Positions 53,386-62,127 of a DNA stretch of 64,000 nt are shown here, piece by piece. Positions within the stretch are counted from its first letter, which is position 1. Every line of letters begins with the position of its first letter. The position numbers and the translations under genes are program-made. Source of the DNA: Bosea sp. 685 (GTDB lineage Bacteria > Pseudomonadota > Alphaproteobacteria > Rhizobiales > Beijerinckiaceae). The notes beneath the pieces are model-generated. The model had not been told where the DNA came from. It saw nothing but the letters and a program-made list of their open reading frames with translations, and did not search any database. The stretch is from the NCBI RefSeq assembly GCF_031884435.1, contig NZ_CP134779.1, positions 6,016,501 to 6,080,500 on the forward strand, given 5' to 3'.

Positions 53386-53904
53386 TCACTGCAACTCGCA
53401 AGGCCCTTTCGCGGGCGAGAGTCGCCAGAGCATGTCGTCGGGCTTGCTCGGGATCTTGACGGCCTTGTCCGCGATTTCCTCGGCATCATAGGGGTTGGGG
53501 TTGGCGACGATGCCGTCGCTCCTGACGTCGAGCGTGCCGCCGGGGCCGGCGTCGATGCGCCAGGACCCGGCCTCCCATTCCGGCTGACAGCGCAGGCCCT
53601 TGCCATTCGGCCGGCAGAAGCCGCCGAGCTGATAATCATAGCCTGTCGCCGCATTGCGCCGGCGCAGGTTGATGTAAAACTGGACATAGCTGCCGCCCGG
53701 CTCCGGCGGCACGGCATCGGGCAGGTGAACCAGCCGGATGCTCGCCACAAGCTGCCCCGGATGCGCCTTGAGATGGCTTTCGTCGTAGTCTCGCTCCCAG
53801 CAAGCGGCCTGTTTTGGTGGCAGCTCGCGTTCGAGCGGGCGCGCCGAGGCGGGCAAGGTGAGGCAAAACCCCAGCATCAGGGCAGAGATCGCGGCCATCT
53901 GCAT
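53386..53904 (-). CDS. Exported protein of unknown function
   Basis: 172 residues with a signal peptide (about 1-21, LTLPASA-R). Four Cys occur in the mature part (near 35, 97, 106 and 170), allowing two disulphides. It contains RLVHLPDAVPPEPGGSYVQFYINLRRRN and a Gly-rich GSWRIDAGPGGTLDVRSDG segment. No family recognised. It is convergent with the FMN reductase, 12 bp apart. Confidence 0.72.
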   Translation of the reverse strand: MQMAAISALMLGFCLTLPASARPLERELPPKQAACWERDYDESHLKAHPGQLVASIRLVHLPDAVPPEPGGSYVQFYINLRRRNAATGYDYQLGGFCRPNGKGLRCQPEWEAGSWRIDAGPGGTLDVRSDGIVANPNPYDAEEIADKAVKIPSKPDDMLWRLSPAKGPCELQ

Positions 53905-54030
53905 CGCATCGGCTCCCGGCGGTCTATTCTCCCGCGCTGAAGATCACGACAGATCCAGGCGCAGCGCAACGGCTTTCATCCAGAGGCGCGCTTGACCCAC
54001 CTGGACGGCTCAGGCTTGTTGCGCGAGCCA

Positions 54031-54158
54031 AAGCGTTTTCGAGCGAAGTGGACGCCGGTTCCCTCGCGACAAACGCGAGGCGTTTGCGCGGAGAAAACAC
54101 GTTAAAACAAAAAGCTAGCGCAATTGAGCGATCCAATCGGATCGCTCAATTGCGCTAG
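54031..54158. repeat. Mosaic palindromic repeat, inverted module B with an inner hairpin, plus module C
   Basis: Inverted module B (54031-54110) is interrupted after GCCGGTT by extra sequence including the hairpin CCTCGCG-ACAAA-CGCGAGG (54062-54080). Module C is a perfect hairpin with 20 bp arms at 54115-54134 and 54139-54158 around AATC. Confidence 0.8.
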
Positions 54159-54180
54159 GACGGGCCGCAAAGCCGGCGGG

Positions 54181-55122
54181 GTGGAAAGCTTGACGGACAT
54201 AACCCGACTGGTCCGCGATATCGCCCAGGACATGGCGGCAGCCGAGGATCGCGGCGCGGTCGCGAGCTATATTCCACCCCTGGCGACGATCGACCCCAGC
54301 CGTTTCGGGCTCTGTATCGTCACGGCGGATGGCGCGGTCCATGCCGCTGGCGACGCCGAGCAGGCCTTCTCGATCCAGAGCGTCTCGAAGGTGTTCGCGC
54401 TGACGCAAGCGCTCGGCAAGATCGGCGACACGCTCTGGCGTCGCGTCGGCCGCGAGCCCTCCGGCACGCCCTTCAACTCGATCGTCCAGCTCGAGCGCGA
54501 ACAGGGCATTCCGCGCAACCCCTTCATCAATGCGGGCGCGCTGGTTGTCGCCGACATCAACCTCGCCGGGCATGAGCCGCGCGTGGCGATCGGCGAATTG
54601 CTGCGCTTCGTGCGCTATCTCGCCGATGACGACACGATCACCATCGACGAGGCGGTGGCGCGCGCCGAACAGGCGACCGGATTCCGCAATGTCGCGCTCG
54701 CCAACTATATGAAGGCCTTCGGCAATATCCAGCACGCGCCGGAGCTGACGCTCGGCGTCTATTTCCACCAATGCGCCATCGCGATGACATGCCGGCAGCT
54801 TGCCATGGCCGGGCGCTATCTGATGCATGGCGGGCTCTACCAGCCCGGCGGCGCACGCGTCGTCTCGGCCCAACGGGCGCGCCGTATCAACGCGCTGATG
54901 CTGACCTGCGGCCATTACGACGCCTCGGGCGATTTCGCCTTCCGCGTCGGATTGCCGGGGAAATCGGGTGTCGGCGGCGGAATTCTGGCGATCGCGCCCG
55001 GGAAGGCCTCGATCGCGGTCTGGTCGCCGGGGCTGAACGCCAATGGCAACTCCAAGCTGGGTACGCAGGCGCTGGAGCGGATTGCCGAAGCGACGGGCTG
55101 GTCGGTTTTCAGCGCGACCTAG
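54181..55122 (+). CDS. glsA: Glutaminase
   Basis: 313 residues if started at the GTG at 54181; a TTG at 54190 ([15 protein letters not shown]) is equally possible. The ATG at 54124 lies inside a palindromic repeat and is rejected. Hydrolyses glutamine to glutamate with a serine-dependent beta-lactamase-like fold: Ser67-x-x-Lys70 in QSVSKVF, Asn/Tyr in NPFINAGAL and [16 protein letters not shown], and the C-terminal [16 protein letters not shown]. The stop codon TAG is part of the CTAG that abuts an IS481-like end. Confidence 0.92.
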   Translation: MESLTDITRLVRDIAQDMAAAEDRGAVASYIPPLATIDPSRFGLCIVTADGAVHAAGDAEQAFSIQSVSKVFALTQALGKIGDTLWRRVGREPSGTPFNSIVQLEREQGIPRNPFINAGALVVADINLAGHEPRVAIGELLRFVRYLADDDTITIDEAVARAEQATGFRNVALANYMKAFGNIQHAPELTLGVYFHQCAIAMTCRQLAMAGRYLMHGGLYQPGGARVVSAQRARRINALMLTCGHYDASGDFAFRVGLPGKSGVGGGILAIAPGKASIAVWSPGLNANGNSKLGTQALERIAEATGWSVFSAT

Positions 55123-55123
55123 A

Positions 55124-55146
55124 TGTGAGCTCTCAATAGTTGATCC
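55124..55146. mobile_element. Solitary IS481-like terminal repeat (relic)
   Basis: CTAGATGTGAGCTCTCAATAG at 55119-55139 differs by one base in 21 from the junction of the complete IS481 element at 9349-9369 (CTAGA flank plus IS end). Similarity continues weakly to about 55146. No transposase sequence or second end follows. The last codons and stop of the aroE homologue lie inside it. Confidence 0.5.
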
Positions 55147-55966
55147 GCGAAACCGCCCGGAGTTCGTCTGCGGTAGCCGTCGGAAATCCGAAGAACTCCA
55201 GATAGGCCGGGATCTGCTCGAACAGCATGTCGGTGCCGATCTGGAAGGCGCAGCCACGGGCGCGGGCCGCCGCCAGGAAGGGCGTGATCTCCTGCTTCAT
55301 CACGACCTCGCCGACGAAAGCCGAGGGCGCGATGCGCTCGACGTCGACCGGCAACGGATCGCCCTCCTTCATGCCGAGCGGCGTCGCATTGACGACGATG
55401 TCGTAGCCGGCGGGGTCGTTGGAGCCGACCGAGACCTTGAGCTTGGGATAATGGGTGCGCAGGCGCTCACTGAGCCCCTCCGCCATGGGGGTGTAGGCGT
55501 CGAACAGGCCAAGTTCGGCGACGCCAGCCTTGGCCAGCGAGGCCGCGATGGCAGAGCCGACGCCGCCCGCGCCGACCACGAGCGTACGCGCGCCCAGGAG
55601 CGTGCGGCCCTTGCGCAGGACGCCACGCACGAAGCCTTCGCCATCGAACATATCGCCGATAAGCGATCCATCGGGACCAAGGCGGATCGCGTTGCAGGCG
55701 CCCGCGACCTTCGCCGTGGTCATGACCTCGTCCAGGAGCGCGATCGTCGCGACCTTGTGCGGCATGGTGACGAGAGCACCATGAATGTTGGAGAGCCTGA
55801 ACAGCGGCTTGAGAAAGGCGGCATAATCCTGCGCCTTGCAGCCCATCGGCACGACGACGGCATCGATGCCGTGCTGCTCGAAATAGGGATTGTAAATCAT
55901 CGGCGCCTTGAAGGACTCGGTCGGATAGCCGAGATGGGCGATGAGCTTCGTCGTGCCGCGTATCAT
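55133..55966 (-). CDS. Shikimate dehydrogenase family protein (possibly quinate/shikimate catabolic)
   Basis: 277 residues. An N-terminal substrate domain has the catalytic Lys in TMPHKV; the usual NTDGxGF is seen as MFDGEGF, with the catalytic Asp retained. A Rossmann domain follows with GAGGVGSAIAASLAKAG near 130. The divergence from biosynthetic AroE and the neighbours (aroQ, dehydrogenases, importer) suggest a catabolic quinate/shikimate dehydrogenase. The C-terminal codons RINY and stop overlap the IS481-like relic. Confidence 0.85.
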   Translation of the reverse strand: MIRGTTKLIAHLGYPTESFKAPMIYNPYFEQHGIDAVVVPMGCKAQDYAAFLKPLFRLSNIHGALVTMPHKVATIALLDEVMTTAKVAGACNAIRLGPDGSLIGDMFDGEGFVRGVLRKGRTLLGARTLVVGAGGVGSAIAASLAKAGVAELGLFDAYTPMAEGLSERLRTHYPKLKVSVGSNDPAGYDIVVNATPLGMKEGDPLPVDVERIAPSAFVGEVVMKQEITPFLAAARARGCAFQIGTDMLFEQIPAYLEFFGFPTATADELRAVSRINY

Positions 55967-56009
55967 GGCGAACAGGCTTTCATGGTCTTGCTTTGCCGAG
56001 GCCGGCCCC

Positions 56010-57032
56010 TCATCGCGTGATCGTCACAGCCGCGCCCGAGCGTGCGCTCTGGCCGATCGCGTCCAGGGTCAGGGCGATGTCGATGGATTCGGCGGGCGTC
56101 GCGCCGGTCCAATGCGCGACGCCTTGCGTCACCAGACGCTGAAACGACTCGGCTTCGGCCAGGAAGCCGTTGCCGGGCGCGACCTCGATGATCTCCGGGA
56201 CGGCCGCGATGGTAGTTCCGCGCCGCAGCGTCAGGACCGGCGGGCCGCCGACTGGGGGATGGTTGAGGTAGCTGGTCTCGATCGTCCCGGCGTCGCCGGC
56301 GATCAGGGCATGGCGGTGATAGGCCGTAGCGAAGCTGCAGGAAACCTGCGCCAGCGCGCCGCTCGGAAATTCCAATGACGCCACGACGCTGAGATCGACG
56401 CCGGTCTCGCTCCAGCGAGCCATGGCGCTGACGCGTTCGGGCCGCTCGCCCGCGGCCAGCAGCGCAAGGCTGACGGCATAGCTGCCGGCATCGAGCAGCG
56501 CGCCACCGCCGACCTCCGGCTTCAGGCGGATATTGCTCGGGTCGGAAAAGGCGACGCCGAAGCTGGAGCGGATCAATTGGACCTTGCCGATCGCGCCTTC
56601 CGCCAGCAAGTCGCGCAGCTTCAGGGTCTGCGGCTGGGCGCGATAGGGATAGGCCTCGACGAGATGGCGTCCGAGCCGTTGGGCGGCTGCAAACATGGCG
56701 CGCGCCTCGACTGCCGTCATCGCCAGCGGCTTTTCGCAGAGTACATGCTTGCCCGCTTCCATGGCGCGGATCGACCATTCCGCATGGAGCGAATTCGGCA
56801 GCGGATTGTAGATCGCGTCGATCTCCGGATCTGCCAGCAGGGCCTCATAGGAGCCGTGCGACCGCGGAATCCCGCATTCCTGCGCGAAGCGCTGCGCCTT
56901 GCCAGCATCGCGGCTCGCGACCGCCGCGACCGTCACGGTCTTTGACGGCGCAACCCCGCTGGTGAAAGCGCGCGCGATGTTCGCCGCGCCCAGAACCCCG
57001 ATGCGCAGCGGCCGCGATCCCGTGTCATCCAT
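56010..57032 (-). CDS. Gfo/Idh/MocA family oxidoreductase
   Basis: 340 residues. NAD(P)-binding Rossmann domain (about 8-130, RIGVLGAANIARAF and the family signature HVLCEKPLAMT with the catalytic Lys of EKP) and a C-terminal substrate domain (VEAYPYRAQPQTLKLRDLL; GGALLDAGSYAVSLALLAAG). It oxidises or reduces a sugar-like or cyclitol substrate; the exact one is unknown. It lies in the same strand block as aroE and a second member of this family. Confidence 0.88.
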   Translation of the reverse strand: MDDTGSRPLRIGVLGAANIARAFTSGVAPSKTVTVAAVASRDAGKAQRFAQECGIPRSHGSYEALLADPEIDAIYNPLPNSLHAEWSIRAMEAGKHVLCEKPLAMTAVEARAMFAAAQRLGRHLVEAYPYRAQPQTLKLRDLLAEGAIGKVQLIRSSFGVAFSDPSNIRLKPEVGGGALLDAGSYAVSLALLAAGERPERVSAMARWSETGVDLSVVASLEFPSGALAQVSCSFATAYHRHALIAGDAGTIETSYLNHPPVGGPPVLTLRRGTTIAAVPEIIEVAPGNGFLAEAESFQRLVTQGVAHWTGATPAESIDIALTLDAIGQSARSGAAVTITR

Positions 57033-57082
57033 GATGCATCTCCTCGAAGAGGTTGAACGGTCCCGCTCTCATCTAAAAGTGA

Positions 57083-57131
57083 GAGCAGGATCAATGCGAA
57101 AAACCGGTTCCCACTTTTTCGCACCCTGCTC
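57083..57131. repeat. Mosaic palindromic repeat, module A (inverted)
   Basis: GAGCAGGATCAATGCGAAAAACC...CCTGCTC: module A in the orientation opposite to the 58733 copy, with a TCAA insertion in the left arm. It lies between the two oxidoreductase genes. Confidence 0.8.
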
Positions 57132-57159
57132 TAATGGCTCGCCGCGATATCCAGGCATT

Positions 57160-58194
57160 TTAGTCGATCGCGATCATAGCGCCCGTCGCAGCCGACCGCT
57201 TGACGGCTTCGACCACCTTCAAGGTGTTGAGGCCTTCGCGACCCGAAACGACCGGCGTGGCACCGTCGCGGATGACCTCGCAGAAATGCCGGATCTGCGC
57301 CTTGAGCGGGTCTTCCGGCGTGAACGGCACGCGTTCGCGAATAAGCGGTTCCCACCAGCTTCGTTTGTCGGGGTTCGACCAGAGTTCGAGCTGCGGAATG
57401 GTCAGCGAGCCATGCGTTCCGCCGATCTGGTAGCAGGACTGGTCCTGCTGCGGGTAGGCCGGATTCTCGCCAGTGGTCAGCTCCCAGCTCCAGGGCGCGA
57501 CGACCGAGTCCGAGACGTTCACCGTGCCGAGCACTCCGCTGGCGAAGCGCAGTAAGATGACGGCCGTCTCCTCCACCGCATTGCCACGGACCGCGTTCGA
57601 TTCCTGCGCCTGCACCGAGACGATCTCGCCGCAGAGATAGCGCAACAGATCGACGTCGTGGATCAGGTTCAGGAAGACCGGCCCGGCGCCGGTCTCGCGA
57701 CGCCAGCCGATCTCGAAATACTCATCAGGCTTCATCAGCCAGAAGCTGCCATGCAGCGTCAGGACGCGGCCAAGCCGACCGGCCTCGATGATCTCCTTGG
57801 CCTTCCGGATCATCGGATTGTAGCGGCGGTGATGGCCGACGAGCAGTGGAACCCCAGCCTTCTCGGCCGCCTCGACGAGTGTTTGAGCTGCCCCGACCGC
57901 GTCGGCGATCGGCTTCTCGACAATGGCCGGCACACCGGCCGCGATCACCTCCAACCCGTTCTGGACATGGAGCTGGTTCGGCGTGGCGATGATGACGCCG
58001 TCGGGGCGGTCAACCGCAGTGAGAGCGGCAAAGCTCTCATACCAGCGTGTCCCGAGCTTTTCGGCCAGATCGCGCCCAATCGGCGAGGGATCGACGATGG
58101 CCGACAGGATCGCGCCCGGCTCCGTCTCGACATGTTCGGCATGGCGCTTGCCGATCAGGCCGGCGCCCATCACGGCAAGTTTTACTGGCTTCAT
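57160..58194 (-). CDS. Gfo/Idh/MocA family oxidoreductase (second)
   Basis: 344 residues. Rossmann start KLAVMGAGLIGKRHAEHVE, the EKP motif in PAIVEKPIADAVG and the catalytic region FLNLIHDVDLLRYL with His/Asp near 175-180. It clearly differs from the neighbour at 56010, so the pair probably acts on different steps or substrates. It is 37 bp downstream of aroQ on the same strand. Confidence 0.89.
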   Translation of the reverse strand: MKPVKLAVMGAGLIGKRHAEHVETEPGAILSAIVDPSPIGRDLAEKLGTRWYESFAALTAVDRPDGVIIATPNQLHVQNGLEVIAAGVPAIVEKPIADAVGAAQTLVEAAEKAGVPLLVGHHRRYNPMIRKAKEIIEAGRLGRVLTLHGSFWLMKPDEYFEIGWRRETGAGPVFLNLIHDVDLLRYLCGEIVSVQAQESNAVRGNAVEETAVILLRFASGVLGTVNVSDSVVAPWSWELTTGENPAYPQQDQSCYQIGGTHGSLTIPQLELWSNPDKRSWWEPLIRERVPFTPEDPLKAQIRHFCEVIRDGATPVVSGREGLNTLKVVEAVKRSAATGAMIAID

Positions 58195-58231
58195 CTGATG
58201 CTCCGCTGAATCGTCGGCAACCAGAGGTCGC

Positions 58232-58681
58232 TCAGGCCGCCTTCTCGTCGATCAATCGCGCGACCCGCTGCAAGGCGAGCGAATAGCCCTGCGTGCCGAA
58301 GCCGGCGATGACGCCGTCGGCCCGCAGCGAGACATAGGAATGATGCCGGAAGGCCTCGCGCTTATGGACATTGGAGATGTGCACCTCGACGACAGGCGGC
58401 TCGAAGGTGTTGAGTGCATCGAGGATCGCCACCGAAGTGTGGGTGAAAGCGGCCGGGTTGATGACGATGCCACCAGCCTCATCCCGCGCCGCGTGAATCC
58501 AGTCGATGATCTCGTATTCGCGATTGCTCTGGTGGAAGCGGAGGTCGAGCTTCAATTCGCCCGCAAGCTTGCGGCATTCGGCTTCGACATCGGCCAAGGT
58601 GACATGGCCGTAGATATGGGGCTGGCGCTTTCCGAGCAGGTTGAGGTTGGGTCCGTTCAGGACATAGACGAGGCGGCTCAT
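58232..58681 (-). CDS. aroQ: Type II 3-dehydroquinate dehydratase
   Basis: 149 residues, usual length. Converts 3-dehydroquinate to 3-dehydroshikimate. Conserved: [18 protein letters not shown] with Arg and catalytic Tyr, [49 protein letters not shown] with catalytic His, and GTQGYSLAL. Small departures from the common form (RQP for REP, NPAA for NPGA, NREY for NxEG) suggest a specialised, perhaps catabolic, copy. Confidence 0.92.
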   Translation of the reverse strand: MSRLVYVLNGPNLNLLGKRQPHIYGHVTLADVEAECRKLAGELKLDLRFHQSNREYEIIDWIHAARDEAGGIVINPAAFTHTSVAILDALNTFEPPVVEVHISNVHKREAFRHHSYVSLRADGVIAGFGTQGYSLALQRVARLIDEKAA

Positions 58682-58732
58682 GATCGACTCCAGATGGCTT
58701 TATCGACGCGCGACTTCGCGTGAATTGCGCTA

Positions 58733-58777
58733 GAGCAGGATGCGAAAAAGTGGGAACCGGTTTTTCGCATCCTGCTC
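58733..58777. repeat. Mosaic palindromic repeat, module A (cleanest copy)
   Basis: GAGCAGGATGCGAAAAAG...CGCATCCTGCTC, with 12 bp arms GAGCAGGATGCG (58733-58744) and CGCATCCTGCTC (58766-58777), preceded by GCTA and followed by TAACTCCTTGATGAGAG as in the 41.8 kb copy. Confidence 0.85.
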
Positions 58778-58814
58778 TAACTCCTTGATGAGAGACGGAT
58801 TCAGATTTCCGGCT

Positions 58815-59588
58815 CTAGTGCTCGCGTAGGATCTCGCCGAGAAACTGCTTGGTGCGGGCGTGGGTGGGATTGCTGAAGAAGACCTGCGGCGGCGCTTCCT
58901 CGACGATCTCGCCTGAAGCCATGAAGATGACGCGGTCGGCGACCTGGCGGGCGAAACCCATTTCATGGGTGACGCAGATCATGGTCATGCCCTCCTCGGC
59001 GAGCGCGACCATGGTGTCGAGCACCTCCTTGACCATCTCGGGGTCGAGCGCCGAGGTCGGTTCGTCGAAGAGCATCACCTTGGGGCCCATGCAGAGCGCA
59101 CGTGCGATCGCGACGCGCTGCTGCTGGCCACCGGAGAGCTGGGCCGGATATTTGTCGGCCTGCTCGAGGATCTTGACCCGGTCGAGCAGGCGGCGCGCAT
59201 TGGCTTCGGCGTCCTTCCGGCTCTGGCGCAGCGTGCGCATCGGGGCGAGCGTGCAGTTCTCCAGCACGGTCAGATGCGGAAACAGGTTGAAGTTCTGGAA
59301 GACCATGCCGACCTCGCGCCGAATGGCATCGATCGTGCTGGAATCGTCACCGAGCGTGATGCCATCGACGCGGATGGCGCCCTTCTCATAGGCTTCGAGA
59401 CGGTTGATGCAGCGGATCAGGGTCGATTTACCCGATCCCGACGGCCCGCACAGGACGATCTTCTCGCCTGCGCGGACCGAAAGGTTGATGCCGGTCAGAG
59501 CCTTGAACCCGCCATACCATTTGTCGACGCTCTCCATCACGATCATGGGCGTGTCCGTGGCTGGGCCGAGGTGATCAAGGCTGGTCAT
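58815..59588 (-). CDS. Polar-amino-acid-type ABC transporter ATP-binding protein
   Basis: 257 residues. Walker [10 protein letters not shown] near 52, Q-loop, signature LSGGQQQR, Walker [15 protein letters not shown] and His switch VTHEMGFA. Typical GlnQ/HisP-type ATPase. It is the last gene of a minus-strand importer operon (permease, permease, binding protein, ATPase) in the catabolic cluster. Confidence 0.94.
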   Translation of the reverse strand: MTSLDHLGPATDTPMIVMESVDKWYGGFKALTGINLSVRAGEKIVLCGPSGSGKSTLIRCINRLEAYEKGAIRVDGITLGDDSSTIDAIRREVGMVFQNFNLFPHLTVLENCTLAPMRTLRQSRKDAEANARRLLDRVKILEQADKYPAQLSGGQQQRVAIARALCMGPKVMLFDEPTSALDPEMVKEVLDTMVALAEEGMTMICVTHEMGFARQVADRVIFMASGEIVEEAPPQVFFSNPTHARTKQFLGEILREH

Positions 59589-59618
59589 GACCGGGCTCCC
59601 GAAATGGACGTGTTGGCG

Positions 59619-60461
59619 TCAGGCAACGACGAAGGGAACGCCTTCGACGCTGGCGGGGAAGCTCGGCATCGGCACCTTGATCCACTTCGCGTAGATCTTC
59701 GCAAGCTCGCCATTGGCCACGATCTTGTCGATGAAGGCGTTCGCAGCCGCATTGATCTCCTTCTCGCCGAGCCGCGTGCAGGCGCCATTGAACAGGCGCT
59801 GGAATTCAAGCTTGTCCTCGAACGTGTCAGGCTTGGCGGCGTTGAGGCGTCCCACATAGAACATGTTGCCGCCAACGGCCTGGACCTGGCCCGAGATGAG
59901 TGCCTGGATGGTGGCGGCATCGTCATCGAAGCGCCGGATCGTGGTGCCTTCCGGTGCGTTCTTTGTGACCTGCGTGTCCTGCGTGCTGGAGCGCGGTACG
60001 CCGATTGTCAGCTTGCCCATGTCGGCATTGGTCTTCACCACGATCGTCTTCGGCGCCACCAGCGTGATGTAGTTCGCGACATAGGGCTTGGAGAACTGCA
60101 CCGCCTTGGCGCGCTCCGGCAACATCGCCATGGTCGCGAACAGAATATCGACGCGGCCTGCCGTCAGTGCGGGAATGCGGTTGGCCACGGCAAGCGGCAC
60201 GAATTCGACGGTCACTCCGAGCTCCTTGGCGAAGAGTTCTCCGACATCGGCGTCGAGGCCCTCTTGCTTGCCGCTGGTATTGACGAAGCCGAAAGGCGGA
60301 TTGTCGCCCTGGATGCCGATGACGAGCTTGCCCTTGCTCTTGATCTCGGCCGGCGTGATCGCCAGAGCAGGCCGCGTCAGCAGGGCAGGTGCAGCAAGGG
60401 CGACTGAGGCGCCGAGCAGCAGGTGACGGCGGTTCAGCATCGTGCGGGTCAAATCAGTCAT
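59619..60461 (-). CDS. ABC transporter solute-binding protein, family 3
   Basis: 280 residues from the ATG at 60461. A Tat-like signal (LNRRHLLLGASVALAAPALL, about 9-35) precedes a family 3 periplasmic binding domain: GKLVIGIQGDNPPFGFVN, the signature LDADVGELFAKELGV and RVDILFATMAMLPERAKAVQFSKPY. The ligand is unknown; family 3 proteins bind amino acids but also other small acids. It starts 92 bp after the permease stop. Confidence 0.9.
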   Translation of the reverse strand: MTDLTRTMLNRRHLLLGASVALAAPALLTRPALAITPAEIKSKGKLVIGIQGDNPPFGFVNTSGKQEGLDADVGELFAKELGVTVEFVPLAVANRIPALTAGRVDILFATMAMLPERAKAVQFSKPYVANYITLVAPKTIVVKTNADMGKLTIGVPRSSTQDTQVTKNAPEGTTIRRFDDDAATIQALISGQVQAVGGNMFYVGRLNAAKPDTFEDKLEFQRLFNGACTRLGEKEINAAANAFIDKIVANGELAKIYAKWIKVPMPSFPASVEGVPFVVA

Positions 60462-60553
60462 GGTCTCTCTCCCTGGGTTGGCTTCTTGCTGGGTTGGCTT
60501 CTTGTGGGGCAGGCATTTTGAGTCAGGCATGGTGGCGCGTTGTGCCGGCATCC

Positions 60554-61195
60554 TCACCGTGTGGCCGTGGCGAGGCGGCGTTCGAGCCAGGCGCCGTAGA
60601 GCGACAGCGGCCAGCACATGGCGAAATAGAGAGCCCCGACGACGCCGAAGACGAGCAGGGGCTGGAAAATCTGGTTCGAGACGATGCTGCCGGCGCGCGC
60701 CAGCTCGGTGAAGCCGACGATGGCTGCCAGCGACGTGCCCTTGATCAATTGCACCAGGAAGCCGATCGTCGCCGGCAGCGAGATGCGCAGCGCCTGCGGC
60801 AGGATGACGTCCTTCATCCGCGAGACGTAATTCAGGCTCAAAGCCTTGGCGGCCTCGGTCTGGCCGCGCGGCACCGCCTCGATCGAGCCGCGCCAGATCT
60901 CCCCGAGATAGGCGCTGGCGTGCAGCGTGAAGCCGATCGCGACCGCGACCCAGGCATCGAGCTTCAGCCCGACAAGCGCCAGCCCGTAATAGACCACAAA
61001 GAGCTGCATCAAGAGCGGCGTGCCCTGGAACAGGCCGATATAGCCCGCCGCGACGCGCTCCAGCACAGGGATGCCCGAGGTCCGCGCCAGCGCGACGATG
61101 AGGCCCGTGACGCCACCGCCGAGGAAGCCGATGGCCGACAGAGCCAGCGTCCATTTCAGGCCGGCGAGGAGGAAGAGGAATTCGTTGAGACCCAT
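60554..61195 (-). CDS. Polar-amino-acid-type ABC transporter permease
   Basis: 213 residues from the ATG at 61195 (MGLNEFLFLLAGLKWTLALS). HisM-type permease with about five membrane segments and the EAA loop (GQTEAAKALSLNYVSRMKDVILPQALRI) that contacts the ATPase. It starts 11 bp after the other permease gene. The two permeases should form a heterodimer. Confidence 0.92.
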   Translation of the reverse strand: MGLNEFLFLLAGLKWTLALSAIGFLGGGVTGLIVALARTSGIPVLERVAAGYIGLFQGTPLLMQLFVVYYGLALVGLKLDAWVAVAIGFTLHASAYLGEIWRGSIEAVPRGQTEAAKALSLNYVSRMKDVILPQALRISLPATIGFLVQLIKGTSLAAIVGFTELARAGSIVSNQIFQPLLVFGVVGALYFAMCWPLSLYGAWLERRLATATR

Positions 61196-61206
61196 CACGC
61201 CCTCCC

Positions 61207-61875
61207 TCACTTGACCGGATAGCTGAGATAGCGCGACTGGATCAGCCCGAAGACCCGCATCAGCAGCCAGGACATGACGAGATAGAACAGCGTCACCGCG
61301 CCATAGACCTCGAAGCTGCGGAAGCTGTCGGATTCGATCCTCTGGGCGACGGAGGTCAGTTCGTAGGCCGCGATCGCCGAGGCCACGCTCGTGGTCAGGG
61401 TCAGCAGGATGAATTGGCTGGTAAGCGAGGGGTAGATCGCGCGCAGAGCCGGCTTCAGCACGATCAGGCGGAAGACCTGGGTCTTGTGCAGGCCAAGCGC
61501 CAGACCGGCCTCGATCTGCCCCTTGCCGATCGATTGCACGCCGCCGCGGATGATCTCGATCGCATAGGCGCCGCCATTGATGCCGAGCGCGATGATCGCC
61601 GTCGGCGTCGGATCGAGCCGGATGCCAGCGAGAGGCAGGGCAAAATAGATGAAATAGATCTGGACCAGAAAGGGCGTGTTCCGGATCAGCTCGACGAAGG
61701 CGATGACGAACCAGCGCACCTGCCTGATGCCGGAATCGCGCAGCATCACGCCGCCGATCCCGATGATGATCGCGAGAATCATGCCGCCCAAGGCCAATCC
61801 GAGCGTGCCGAGACAGGCCGCCAGCAGGCTGGGGAGCCCGTCGATGACGGGCAAGAAGTCGAGCGTGTAGTTCAC
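61207..61875 (-). CDS. Polar-amino-acid-type ABC transporter permease
   Basis: 222 residues. HisQ-type permease: N-terminal LLAACLGTLGLALGGMILAIIIG, the FVELIRNTPFLVQIYFIYFALP motif region and the EAA loop GQIEAGLALGLHKTQVFRLIVLKPALR. It is the first gene of the importer operon; the spacer upstream (61876-62127), shared with the divergent TetR gene, contains a strong palindrome. Confidence 0.92.
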   Translation of the reverse strand: MNYTLDFLPVIDGLPSLLAACLGTLGLALGGMILAIIIGIGGVMLRDSGIRQVRWFVIAFVELIRNTPFLVQIYFIYFALPLAGIRLDPTPTAIIALGINGGAYAIEIIRGGVQSIGKGQIEAGLALGLHKTQVFRLIVLKPALRAIYPSLTSQFILLTLTTSVASAIAAYELTSVAQRIESDSFRSFEVYGAVTLFYLVMSWLLMRVFGLIQSRYLSYPVK

Positions 61876-62022
61876 GGCGTTTTCCCTGGAGCGGCCAACC
61901 TTCTGAACGGGTTGATCCGAGCATTATATCGTCGATTACCGCGCCTCTGATCGGGCGCCTTGGCGGATTTCTCAGGCTCGGTGCGCATTACGCGCGCCAT
62001 GCCAGCGATAGATCCGCGAATT

Positions 62023-62048
62023 CCAATTGTACTGGATAGTTCAATTGG
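62023..62048. promoter_or_regulatory. Likely operator between the importer operon and the TetR gene
   Basis: A 26 bp inverted repeat: CCAATTGTACT (62023-62033), GGAT, AGTTCAATTGG (62038-62048), with one mismatch in 11 paired positions. It lies in the divergent spacer. It is the best candidate site for the TetR protein encoded at 62128. Confidence 0.65.
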
Positions 62049-62127
62049 TCAAGCGAAATTAACTGCCTGGTCCATTTACAGCCGCGCACAGCGCGCTAGG
62101 GTCGCGACCCGTTTGGAACGTTGCGAG

